The notes under the pieces were generated by a model. It did not search any database and had not been told where the DNA came from. It saw only the letters and a list, made by a program, of their open reading frames with translations. Position numbers and translations under genes: made by a program. A stretch of 64,000 bases of DNA from assembly GCA_029204225.1 (NCBI GenBank), contig CM055099.1:40085192-40149191 (forward strand), given 5' to 3'. Below, one piece after another: positions 1 to 13,200 of the stretch (the stretch's first letter is position 1; every line of letters begins with the position of its first letter). The stretch comes from Diphasiastrum complanatum. Its lineage: Eukaryota; Streptophyta; Lycopodiopsida; Lycopodiales; Lycopodiaceae.

Positions 1-1232
1 CTATTTGTTGTCAAAAGTCTGCAGCACTTCAGAAAGGTTAATCTCTCTCCTATAGATTCAAGGCTCCATCCATGTACTTTAGAAAATTAAACTAAAAGCA
101 GGCACCTTCTAATAATCTCATTTTAGAGTTAAAGTCTATGTCCGAAAATGAAATTTAGACATTTCCCATCCCAAAAAAAAGCAGTTCAGTGAAGCCAATT
201 TCAAAACGACCTTTATCTTCTCTATTTTGGAAAAATCATAAGATCTAAATACGAAGTACGTACATGTTTCGTAATCCTTTGCTATCTTCTCTATTTTGTA
301 AAATCGTAAGATCTAAATACTAAGTATGCAACAAAAGTGGTGCATAGTTCGTATTCCTTTGCCTTTATGTAAATCTTCTAATACCGATAGCAGGTTCGAG
401 CCTTTGAATTTGTTGACTTGATGGCTACATGCTATTGAGATGTGTTTGTAGACCATATATATCTGAAGTTGTCCCTTTACGGTATTCAATTCCTTACAAA
501 TCGACCTTTTCCAATTTATTTTGTCAGCTTCCTATTGTGCATCTTGACTAAACCAAAGAACATGACACCTCTCTTGCCTTGCTCTGAAAAATTATGCATA
601 CTTCATCTTTTCATGCTCATATCTTGCTTTACATAACTGTTGCCGATTTTTTAATTTTTTGACAAGAACTACATGATATAGGATTCTCTAAACCAAGAGC
701 ATGGAGCACCCTTTTTGCTTGTGCTAAACAGGTTGGCTATTTCACTTGCTATAGCCTTCTATGTGATGTTCCATGCAAAATTCCTGTTTGCTGAGATGCT
801 TTGTCCTGAAGTATTTTATTTCGATTTCCATCTTCAAGATATAACCGATAGATCATACCTCCAAGGGATACAGCCTTTCCGGCTCACATTTTTTCCTTTG
901 AACATCTTGCCTTCTTGCCCTTGATATGGACAGTGATGCAAATGATGAGATTTGCAGCTATTTGTCTTGTATGTTTCCTTTGGGAACTAATGTTTTTCCT
1001 TGAGGATTGGTCTTTTGAAAAAGTCTATATGTTTTCTGTGTTTTGCATAAATCAGCTTAGGTTTCCTGAACTATTCACAGTTTCTTCTCTGGCAGGCTTC
1101 TCATATATGAAAAATTGGCCTGCATAAAGTTAATTTCTAGCAGCATTCTATATGTAATATTAAAGGCTTTACATGACAGGCGTACTACATAGACAGCACT
1201 GAGTGCTTAGAACTTGGCATTTGTAAACATTC
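1..1232. other. Upstream flank of the filament-like protein gene
   Basis: I see no convincing coding region here. The sequence is AT-rich, with scattered short frames that lack family features. A roughly 60-bp stretch around 230-290 recurs in diverged form around 285-350 (shared 'tctattttg...aaaatcgtaagatctaaata' theme). The promoter and 5' UTR of the gene starting at 1233 presumably lie in the right half, but no clear TATA box could be assigned. Confidence 0.5.
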
Positions 1233-4200
1233 ATGGATCGAAGAAGCTGGCCATGGAGGAAAAAGTCATCAGAAAGGAGTGCTGCTACCGTTCCTGCTGA
1301 CCATGACAACCCCCTCCCACTCAACCACTCGACGCTATTTGATGAACGGGTTAGTCCCAATTCACTACTACATTATAATGAAAATGGGTATTTCTTAATT
1401 TGGTGAGTGCTCTGTAATTTGAAGCGTTAATCACCATGAAATGAGAGCACTTAGTGTATAATAAAATGCAAAGACTGGGTAAAGGGGAACTGTCCACTTG
1501 GTAAGAAAGTGTTCACCCTGTAGGTCTTATGTTTTCACTGAATTTCTGCAGCAATGGACTCGAAAAGAATTAGAGGTGAAGCCTGTTTAGATGGTGAAAA
1601 TTTATGCTTAGAGAATCCTCCCAATGTATACACATACTACGCTTAAACGGGTTGTTTCTTCATTGAGGTGAGATAACCCCATGCTTAAGATTAGAGCAAG
1701 TTTGTCCCTATGACACACTGCGACCTATCTCAGAAATCACAATAGGAGAAACTTATTCAAAATTGATGTTGCTGATTTCCAATTGTAGCACTAGTTGTTA
1801 ATAATTGGCTATTCAAAAGTAAACTTCTTATTGGGGGTGGAAAGCCCTGCCCAGGGCCCTCCTCCCTGTGAGGGGACTACCCAAGGGTGCGGGAGCAGAG
1901 GACGTCGCCCATAACAGGGAGTAAGGCCATGATGTAATAGTAGGTGTGTACTATTTTCTTTTAATGATAGAATATTCGTTTGGATCGCCAACGACGGGGG
2001 CTGCCAGATAACACATCTGCATGTGTTATGTATGATCTCTCATTGGATGTTCACATAAAAGGTTTGATAGACGGTTCAAATTCTTAAAATGACATTAAAA
2101 TTCTGTTTCCAAAGGTGGCTACAAAATACAACGTAAGAACAAAAGCACTTGGTGTGACAAATAATAAGAACATGAAGTAACCGATGGGGCTCTTGAAAGA
2201 TTTAGTGGTAGTAAGTCATAATGGCAAGCTACCTTATGGCTGAATGACAAATATAGTCTTAGACGAAGAAACTATTTGTGAAAGAGATTCTTCTCTTTTG
2301 CCTCCCAATCTCATGTGAAAGCGTTCATTGAAGTACAAAGAAGCAAAACCCTTAAAAATGCTTTGAGCTTTTGAGCAACTACTGTGCTGAGTAACATAAA
2401 TAGTACATGTACAGCTATCAATCAAGTTAGCATATCTATAATCCTAACCATAGATCCTCGGTGTTGGCTGTTCCATATAGGATGCGGGGAGAACTCCCAC
2501 TTTATGCACAAAACGCTCCAAAAAAATTGCAATAAAAACAAACCTTTCAAAAAACATGATGTTAAGGCAAAATATAAAGTATGAATAAGTAAAAAAAATG
2601 AGCTTATGGGCATGTATCGTTATTTTTATCTTGAAAGAATGCATTCAATGCTTTTGATTCTGCTGGAGGAAAATGTTCATTATTGTAGGCTAAATTTTTA
2701 AGAGGTAATTTCATATGGACAAGCTTAAATGTTATCTTACGTTTTGAACTTACAAATTAGATTTTAAGCGTTAATCAACAGTGAGCTAGGCCTATATGCG
2801 CAGAACGACAGTCTCGGGCAGAAAACTAATCAGATTTTACAATTTTTCTGTGCTTTGTGATGTGTCAGATTTACAGTGAAACCTTCTAGAAATTTGTTAA
2901 CTAATGTGAATCGCGTATTAAAAAAAGTGTCTGGTGGCACGCTACAATGGCCTCACATGTGCGATACACAGGCTAGAAAACCACAAACTTATCTACAAGC
3001 TTATCTTTAGCTATGACCTTACTAATTAAATATTTAAGTGCTGATCCTATTGATGGCGAACTGATCTTAAATGTCAGTCTCAGGCACAAAGCAACTTGGA
3101 TTAGATAGCTTCGCTATGCTTTGTGATGCGTGGTTTCCCGCATTGTAGCCTAATCCTAGGCGTCCAGATGGACACAAGATGAGAATTTTGAAACATGTTT
3201 GTGCCGTGGAGTAGATCCATCTCTGCACATGTAGGCCATGATCTCATCATCTGTAGTAGGTTTTAGTGGAGCTGTTGCTGGATGTGGAACAAAAATGCAA
3301 TCGTCTGTGTCCATCTCCAAGGGCCTCGTGACACCCTTGAGGTGGCAAGCCAACATTGAAGCGGTTTTGCAGAACGCTAATCGCTCATTGAATGGAGAGC
3401 CTGTTATGCTTCTTTTTGTGAATGAGGACCCAAGTGCTCAAAGGGGGCTGTTGGACATTCTTGTGAGAGGACTGGTGTGACTAGCCACCTCGAGAAGGAA
3501 GTGGGGCTTTCAAAGATGCTCCTCCATATGAGTGGACTCCTTTGCCAAAGGACATGCAAAAACACTCGAATCTAGTTTGTCGTCCTTCCTCTGTTGCTCA
3601 ACGTCCCATGAATGCTTTTGACTAGGATGACTACCGATCGTTTTACAACTCCTAGTTATTGTTCTTGCGAGGAAAGAGCCAAAGTGGGTGGAGCAGTGCC
3701 ATTGCGTGGATGGGTTGGTGGAATTGGACATATGGATCTATTGCAACCTAAAAAAGCCACCATACCTTTTTCATCAAACCATGTTAGAAGCAATGCATGC
3801 ATTTTGTGCAGCAAATGCTGACAGCAAGAAGCCTAGAAGTAAACGTACCGAATGGCTTGGAAGTTGCAACAACTAGCCTGCACACTATTGCATACAAGCC
3901 GCCGAAATGGTGAAAGAAACAAAAACAATTTATCAGCATTGCCCAGAAACCCAAAATAGATCAGCGGTCAAACAAAAGACAGAAAAATGAGAGAACAAAT
4001 GCCTATTGTACAATCAAATGTGGAAGCGTGTCGAAAAGAACCAAAAAAAATACCCAAAATGTGCACATAAAACTTGAAACGAAACCCATTCCTCCCTCAG
4101 CCCTGTCAACAATGCCCACTGATCATCCATCCTCAGCAATGCCAAAGACACCCATGCAATCAATCGCTGACGTTCTCACTCCAGACAATGCTCCAAAATC

Positions 4201-7200
4201 ACGTCTTTTTAGTATACGCGACGCTATAAGCCTATAGTTCTCTCTGAATCGCGATCAAGGGCCTTTAGTAATAAAATTCAACAAATCTTCTTATGAGCAT
4301 GTTTGGTCCGTACGGTACTTGTGTTGTACATAGCAACACATGTTACTATGAACTAGGTACTAGGCATCCTTCACTCACCGAGCAGCCCTGCCTTTACAGG
4401 GTAGCAAGGCCTGCTCACACACCTCTACTGGGCGTCATTGGCATTTTGGCCCTTCAATTGACAGGCAATTACAATATGGCTCTGAACACAGGTGTTCAGA
4501 GCACTTGTCCGCTGTGAGCCCAATCGCTAATTATGATCCCAATCTAACGACGAGTTTGAGTCTTGAGAGTTTGAAAAGAAAGATGAGGGCAATCTTTTGA
4601 CATTTCATCATGATGGGGATAGATAATTGCAATTATTGATCTTTAACGAGGAAGTTTTAGTAAGTGCAAGTCATCAACTTGAGTTGACTCCGTCCCTAGT
4701 TAGTACTCTGGTCGGTTATCCTAAATACAGAGTGCGCGATGGAGCGGCTCTGTAGAAGTCATGCCCAGGTGGTCTGTCCCGCTCGGGTTGAAATCTCTCG
4801 TCGGTCAAAGTCGTGCACGCCTACTGACGCATCGTCTAGTCCCAGGAACCCCACAGCTCCAAGGGAGCGGGCCTACACCCTGAGGTTGAACCTCAAATAA
4901 GGCAAGGCTACCCACTGAGTTTAAGCATATCACTAAACGGAGTGAGGAAAATGAAAGAGCGCTAATTTATCAGAAATCTTTTGTGAAGTCTCTCTTAGGG
5001 CCTTTTAAGATTGGGGAAAGTCCCTTTGCCATGCCCTTTCACTTGCCGCTCATTTTAAAAATTTGGATCATCCTCCCTTTTAACCTTTGCTAGAAAATGC
5101 TAATTCGATTGGCCCGTTTAAATCACTACCATATCATTGGTCCATGTTTCTTAAGTTGCCCCTAGCAATGTTTTTGAGTTGTCCCTACGTGGCAAGGTCC
5201 CCATACCACCTCATTTGCCACATGGTGGCAACTCAATGTGAATTGAAGAGGGGGAAGACCCATTTTTCTATCTATGCTCTCATCCAATTTGTAGTTGAAC
5301 CCTCTAAGCATGTCATCTATCAAAAAGCCTTTGTAGGTTCCTTCCTCAAAGATGTCCATCCTTCTATGCCAAAGATTGTTTCTCTTGTTAGAACCTACTA
5401 TAATATAAGCCATGGGTTGGTCCTCTTCACCTCCGTGCAATAATTACAGACTCCAATCTATAGGCCAATGCCTAAGTATTCTATGTCTCTAAGTGTTGCA
5501 TCTACCCATGTCTATTATGCAAGCTACTAACAATAATTACAGACTCCAATCTATAGGCCAATGCCTAAGTATTCTATGTCTCTAAGTGTTGCATCTACCC
5601 CATGTCTATTATGCAAGCTACTAACAATAATTCTTCGCTAAATTTGGCACATGCAAAATATCTCTCAATATCATGCTTCTTTCTTGGCAAAGTGTTGTAA
5701 AGCTACCTTTACAAGCTTTGCTTTCGGCGCCACTAGCGCCAGCATTGTCCTCGGCGCCAGCAGCGCCGGCGCCACTCCCGGCGCCACTGTGACCAGAATC
5801 CAGCCGGCTCCAAGTTCCTATGGCTGAAAATCTTTGATCGGTTCTAGCGAAGTCCAGAGAGCTCAGATCGATGTGCAATCACCTCACACGATTTAGGCAT
5901 GATTAAAGGAAGCCTGGGGATCAATAAAACCTAGAGAGAGAAAATAACTTTCTAGAAAGAGAAAATTCTAGAGAGAGAAAAACGTTTTTTACCAGCTTGG
6001 GTAGAGTGCTTGGTATGAGGGGGGTGCCGAATCACACCAATACTATAGGGGAGTGCGGGTTGCGACTCAAGGCGAGCTCCAACCAAGTCTCAGCCTCCCT
6101 TGTTGGAATGTTGTCATGGCTCTCGCCTTGGCATGCTAGCGCCCCGGAGACTAGGGTCGGTCACACACTTGAAATGTAACCTTCTCAGATTTATCAGTAA
6201 AGTGGGATTTTCCTCAAACTGACTCTGATTACCTTCTGGGTTTCAGTGTTCGGTAAAAGCGCCAGTTGTAAGGCCGCTTCAAAATTTTTAAGTTGGCACA
6301 TAGCTGAGGGTCGTATCCCGGGACGCCAGCGGTATGCCGTCGGGACCATTCGGTCCGTGGCGCCAGCGGTATGCTGTCGGGACCATTTGGTCCAGGAACT
6401 GGTTGTCTCCATATCTGTCACGGCTTGTGGTTCTGAGTGTTCCTTGCCTGAACGTGAATGGGTTAAACTCTTGGGGAACGGGCTCTAACCTGTCGGCTGA
6501 GTTGGATGGCTTGCTTGGGTGGAAGTTACCTGTTTATGGCTGTCCAGTCTGGCGTGGCGCCAGGTTGGCTTCTAGCGCTCGTGACGAAGCTTTCAGTTGG
6601 TTAAGTCTGTTGTAAGTCAGACCGCTTGCTTGGAATGGATGTTACTCGTTTGTAACGAAGCTTCGAGTTGGTTAAGTTTGATGTATGTCGGGCGGCTTGC
6701 TTGGAGGGAAGTCACCCACATCGGGACCCCCGATCCGGCATGGCGCCAGGTTGGATCTCAATGTTGGTTTCGGAACTTCAAGTTGGTTAAGTCTGATCTT
6801 TGTTGGCGAGTTGGGTGCTTGTATGTCAAGTGGGTTTGGATGGCAAGAGTTGAAGGCTGGGAAGCTAAGTCGTGGTTCCCGGCTCCCTTTGGCATGCCTG
6901 CGCTACACAAAGCCATAATGACATGAATCCTCTTTCAATCACTTCCAACTTCTCTTTGCCCCCCATCCTGATTTCCTTTCCATCAAGGTTTCATATGTGA
7001 TGAATGTTTATCTATTGTAGGTCATTTCGGAAGTTGCTATTGAATCCAAGTACATGTATGGATCAACAACGCGTCTTTGCCCTTTAGGATTAGGTGTCAC
7101 TGCTACCACTTCTAAACTTGTACTTGATGAGAATAAATAGAGCTATTGCTTGATCTTTTGGGCATAACATGTATCAACCTTCTAGTGATGAATACCATCC

Positions 7201-10200
7201 AATGTTCTTGATCTTCTCAATGTGCTCCCCCCACACCATCTTTCACGTTTCCTAGTTTTCTCTAAAGCCTATAGGTGTCCTCTTGTGTCATAGGTGGACT
7301 GTTGCATGTCCCAACTATCGGAAGCGTCCACCTCAAGGTAAGACCAATATTTGAAGTCACAATTCTTGGCTTGAATTGATCTATGGGTGCATGATAAAAA
7401 CCGGATGCTCGATGTCGAGCAACGAGCACCAACAAATCATACTTAATAAGGTGATCTGAAATATCACGAGAAGCTTTGTCATACACATGTACACTCAACA
7501 AGCATTCAGATTGTTAAAAAATGAAAATGAAATTGATAGCTTCCAATTTAGAATCAGCTGAAAATAGAAAATAACCCCTATTTGTGCTCAAACTCATCTC
7601 CAAATGACAACTAGTCTTTCAGCAAATCATCACAATGGCTTACCACTATTCCCACGAAGCTGAAAAATTGAGAAGTTTTAAAGATTAGCTCTTCTGAAGC
7701 CCAAGTGAAACTAGCTCCTCAAGGTCTAGGTGATGGCATGGTCAAGGGAATGCATTCCCACCATTAGGAAGAGTTCCCGAGGCAACATGCATGTCCTTGG
7801 GGAGGGGAACCTTTGCTGGGAACACTTCCTAGAGGGTAAAATGCATTCCCTGCTAACTATGGCACAACAAAATATCATGGAATGCTTCTACCTAAGAGCT
7901 TGTGTTCATCTGCAGTATGCAGCTTATCCATAATAATCTGTACAAAAGTCCTAAAAAGAATTCTGGAAGGTGATGCAGAGAGAATCTATGGGTGTTCAAA
8001 GCATTTTAATTGACGACTTATAGTATTAATCGTTTTAGGACATGTTCTGTTAAGATGCATTTATGTTGAGTCAATATGAAGCTGAAGCTTTGTTTATGAT
8101 GGTTTCTAAAATTTGTAGCCTCCAGGTAAGTGTGTATATAAAGAGCTTTTCCATATTTTTTCCTATTTTGCAAGGAAATTGTTTTCATACTATTGTATTT
8201 TGAAGTGGGTTGTGAATAAAGTGGAAACGAGTATATCTATTTTTATGATGTAAAGCAAGAACGCTCAGATTGTGATAACTGTTTCAATAAGACGAGGGAT
8301 TGCTTGATGGATTTTGAATTTACAGGATTTGTCAAAAATCCTGTCATCTACAGAACGAAAATCAGACGATGCCTTGACTCGGTGGCAGCAAGCAGAACAA
8401 AAGCTACAAGTTTTAGCTGAGAAACTATCCGTGGCTTTGTCAGAAAATACAGCAAAAGATAACGTGGTCAAACAGCATACTAAAGTTGCTGAAGAAGCAG
8501 TTTGTGGTACTCAATTCATCTGATTTTGAACTTTGTTACCTGCTGGTGGAAAAAAGCACTCTAGTATTCACTACATCTGACTTTGAGCTCTGCTTATCTG
8601 CCAGAGGCAAATTTATGATTGAAAACCAACTAGATCCTTTGTATGCCATTGGTTCTTTCTTCTTTGAAAAATGAATATTGAAACCAGCTAACAAGTTTGT
8701 CTTTCTGGTATGTTTTGCTGTCTTTTTTCCTAGTTATGTAAGTATCCTTTGATTCCAATGGAACTATACATTGCAGGTTGGGAGAAAGCAGAAGCAGAAG
8801 CTAACACTTTGAAGTTGCAACTAGATAATGTGCTCCAGCAGAAAGCTGCCATGGAGGATCGACTCTCCCATGTTGATGGGGCCCTGAAGGAATGCATGTG
8901 GCAGTTGCGCCAGGTTCGAGAAGAGCAAGAGCAGAAGATCCATGACACAATCATAAAGAATAAAAGAGAATGGGACAAAGTCCAGGCAGAATTTGAAGCC
9001 AAAATAGTTGAAATGGATCACCAACTATTAGATTCAAATGCAGAAAATGAAGTCCTAACTAGATCTCTGCAAGAGCGAGGAAGAACAATTGCTGAGCTCA
9101 ATAATGTAAACACTCAAGCACAGACTGAACTTAGTATTTTCCAGATTCGTCTTGATTCGGCAGAGAAAGAAAAATCATCTCTAAAATATGAAGTTCAAGT
9201 GTTGAACAAGGAGCTTGATATACGTAACGAGGAGAGAGTGTACAGCAAGAGAGAAAATGAAGCTTCTAATAAGCAGCATTTGGAAAATACCACAAAGATA
9301 GCCAAACTGGAGGCAGAGTGCCAGAAATTGCGGGTTCTGGTTCGGCGAAAGCTACCTGGTCCAGCAGCCTTGGCCCAGATGAAGATTGAAGTTGAACCAT
9401 TAGGATCTGAGTTAGGGGATATGTTCAGGAGAAGGGGATCAGGTAAGCATCCAAGATCTTATGGAGCATCTCATTTGGAAGTTATGCAACACCAGTTGCA
9501 GCATGGAAGTAGAGAAATTGAGATGCTTACTGAAAGGATGTATGCCATGGAAGAAGAGACAAGAATGCTAAGAGAAGCTTTGGCTCAGAGAAACAATGAG
9601 CTGCATGCAGCCAGGCTAATGTGTGCAAGGACTGCAAGCAAATTGTCAACAGTTGAATCCCACTTGGAAGCCTTCTCACATTCCTCAGCCGCTGGACTAT
9701 CAGGAGCTGATGTTCAGGTGAATGGATCAAGAGATCTTACTAGCTGTAAGACAGCTAGCGTTTTGTCATTATCTGATGGTAGCATTCATGATGATGAGGC
9801 AAGTAGTGATGTCTGGGCTTCGGCATTGGTTTCTGAATTAGCACAGTTCAAAAGGGAAAAGCCCGTTGTAAGTCCAGAGAACATGCTGCACTCTGCCAAA
9901 TTGAGCCTCATGGATGATTTTACTGAAATGGAGCACTTAGCATCAACAATCACAAGTGAAGAGATTAATGTAAATATAGAAAACCAAAAGAGGAATGAAA
10001 TTTCCAGTGATCATAATGCGGCTCTGATGAAAGAGTTGGTCTCTTCAGAAGAACTTGTCCAGAAGAACACGGAAATTCAGAACACCAATTTCACGTGTAT
10101 GGAACTCAGAAGTACGCTTGCTGCTACAGAGAAACAGCTTAGTGAATTGCAATCAAAAAACAATGCAAATGAGGCAGTTCTGATTGATCTTCAAGACAGA

Positions 10201-13200
10201 CTAGACTTCATCTTTGAGGCACATTCCGAAGGTGCTGACATGAACACAATTCTGGACAAAGCTAGAGCTGCTATGACAGCTCCTGAAAATCGTCGACAAG
10301 ATAGAAGCAGCAATAGAGGTGTAATAACAAACATTCTTTATTCAAACGATACCTCACTTTCTGACACGTCGAAGATTGCCAGATTCGAAAATGCAAATGG
10401 AGATATTGGACCCGCACCCAAAATTATTGCAAAGGAGACATCGGAAGAACTTAACAGGGATCTCATCGTAAATGTCCGGAAGGTCATAAAACTTCTCCAC
10501 ACACTTGCCCAGAGGCTTGGCGCTACATGCACTGGCAATGTACTGCAGCTACTGTACGATGAAGACCAAACACCTGTGAAGGCAAAAGATCCTGATCTGA
10601 ACAATTTGCTAAGTTCACAAACGGAAAGCTCGCTGCTTGATAACAGTATCCAAAAAATGTTCAGACTAAGCAACAAGCTTCTAGACGGGCAATCGAGCTT
10701 TTTAGAGCTTATGCGAGAATTCTATTTCTTTTTGGAAGCAATTACGAAGCTCGCCTTTATTTCATTGGAAATGTCTCAGAGAACAGCAAATAAGTTGGAA
10801 GATTCAAGTAGAGAGTCTTCTGCATTCCTTGAGACTAACTTGAATAATGCTGTACACCCTAACCTGACTACTGTGACCAAAGAGCATATGTTAGATGATA
10901 TTTGTAAACTGGACGAATCAAATGGATCAAGCTTGAAAGACAAGGAAGAGATGCCTTCCCATGAATCACCAAGAGATTGTAACTTAGAAGATGAATCGAA
11001 CAGATTTGCAGGGTTAGAGGAGGAGCTAGTCAGTTTGAAAGCCGAGAAAGCTGAGATTGAGCATAGCCTAGAAGAAGCACTTCAAAAGATAGAGAGTATC
11101 ACAGCCGAGCTTCTTGGTGCAGATCAACTGGTAACTGAACTTCGGGACAAACTTGACTCTTGCCAAAAGTCCGAGCAACTAGTGGAGGAGCAGCTGGCTT
11201 CAATGAAAACGTCAACCGCTACTTTAGAAGCTCATGTAAAGTCTGGGGATGCTCTTGTAAGTGGAATGCAAAAAAAGATACATACCCTAGAACTTGAACT
11301 TCAAGAAGAACGTAGAAACAGCCAAAAAGTCTGCGTCAAGCTTCAGGAACTTCAACTGCAACTTGATGGGTAAATTCTGATAAATTCTCGTCATGGCACT
11401 TTGTCTCAAAAGAATGCACTCTTTCTCCTAATTCTGGGAGATCAAGTTCACTTGGTTATTGTCTAAATCACATGACATAGTATACTGATGTATTGATATT
11501 TCAGCATTTCTATTTGACGGATAGGATGATGTCCTATCTCGAACAGCACATTCCAGATTGTATGACTTAATATGAGACATTGTGTTGCCTTTTCAGCATG
11601 CGAGGCAGTGCTGACGAAACATCAACAGAAGTCGAGGGTTCAGAAGATCCCCATCAATCTGCTGAAATGGTGGGAAGATCACACAAGGTAAATGTTATTG
11701 GAAACCTTGTCCTTGCTTGGTGATTTGTCCCTATGCCAAAGAGTCCTTCAATCTTCTGTTCGGAATTATTAAAAAATTGGTCTTAAGTGGGAAGTCACCT
11801 CTAACAGGAACTCTAGTGTGCGTAATCCCTACTACAGTGTATTCTCTACAGACAAATAAATGCTACACTTTAAAATGTAATGCCTCTTGAAACATATTAA
11901 AAAAAAATCTAGTAAATACTCCTTGCAGAACTTCTTGCCAACATTTTCTTTGTCCAGGTGCTTTGAAACTATGAGACATCTAAAATGCATTCAGACATAA
12001 GTAACTTCCTCCAAAAATTCAATGCCTTTTCCCTTTTCTCAGCGTCTGAAATGCAGTTCCACAGTGACATCAGAAAATTGTTATCAGACGGCTGGAATAC
12101 AACCCCTGTTTGCACTGCAAAATTTGACATAAAAGGTAATGAACATGAAACCATGAAGGTTGATTGTAACCTTGATTTGATAGTCAATCATCACTAGAGA
12201 CTGAGAGGTTGAAAGATCCTATGCTAACAACACCTTCGTGCCATGGGTTGGAGGGAGATTTATTGCCATGAATATCTTGGTAGAAGCAGTGCTTAGCTTG
12301 TAGGGCAATGCACTGTTTTTGGCTTTCATTTCGAATATAAAAATTCTGGATCTTGAAATTTAACCTGGTAGGGTCCTAGATATAGTTCAGAAAAGCGAGC
12401 TTTCAAACAAGCACATCTTAATTAAGTTTCAAACCCTCTCATTAGATGAGTTTGGTTGCTACTATAGCAAGTTAAGACTAAATCAAGATGCATTGATATG
12501 GCTAAGGTTCAAACCTCATGGATTTTCGTTTTTGGGCCAGACAACGTATTGACACCTTCAACACACACTGTTATATCTCAAATATGTTCTATGTAGTACG
12601 AAAGCAAGGAAAAACTGTGAATCTGGAAATGAAGCAGAAAACTTTTGAATTGCAAATAGTTTTCCAGGTAAATATACACTATATAGCTTGACAGCATGGA
12701 AACATGGAAATGAGGTAGCAAACTCACCTGCCACACATTTCAAGTGTTAGAGCTTGTGATGACCTCGGCTCACCTAAATCATTTTCAAGTTCGATATTTG
12801 ATACAGCAAACGAAATGAAAAACTTAGCTATTAATTCGATACATGTTGATTATGTAGTTCCAGATGGCACACAGGATATGGCCCTCTCCTATCCCTTGCT
12901 TAAACCTTCCAGTGAACGCAATCTCAAACCAATTAACTGCAGATGGGTGCAGTCATTTATTTCCGTATCGAAGTTTACATGTATTTAGAGTCCCAAAAAT
13001 TTTTACTGCTCAAGCTGAACGCTCCACTCTATCTCAGTTTTATCCAGGTGTGCTCAACAATGCACAGCTTCTGTACATAGTGAAGCTATTCTTTTAACCC
13101 AGAACAAAAAATTTCTAGACAGTCCATTGTAGAGCTTGAAATTCTTCTGGCCCTATTGAGCAGACGCTCGTAACTCCATTGGCATGCAATTATTTCAAGT

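Larger units (their letters stand above)
5090..7150 (-). pseudogene. Copia polyprotein remnant split by a solo LTR
   Basis: On the minus strand the segment right of the LTR (about 7075-6912) retains a degraded protease core (LDSIATSEMT, related to LDSGATxHMT) followed by a TFITYETL-like stretch. Left of the LTR the reading resumes with ILRDILHVPNLAKNYC (about 5670-5620), the usual Copia strand before the GAG-pre-integrase domain. It then continues with LWHRRM (about 5370). Many stops and frame changes are present. The two halves meet exactly at the 5-bp target duplication of the LTR, which supports one original element. Confidence 0.65.
1350..8325 (+). other. Giant first intron of the FPP gene
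   Basis: The donor is GTTAGT after exon 1 and the acceptor is TTTACAG before exon 2. Both are phase 0. The intron is about 7 kb and contains an rDNA fragment (4690-4956), a minus-strand Copia remnant (about 5090-7150) and a solo LTR (5693-6907). The stretches 1350-4690 and 7150-8325 hold no gene that I can recognise. A short GC-rich tract at about 1838-1925 (purine/pyrimidine blocks, gggccctcctccc) looks like repeat debris. Confidence 0.75.

Noticed and set aside
8730-10676. Several minus-strand open frames across the FPP exon
   Set aside because: They mirror the strongly coding plus-strand exon and show no family features.
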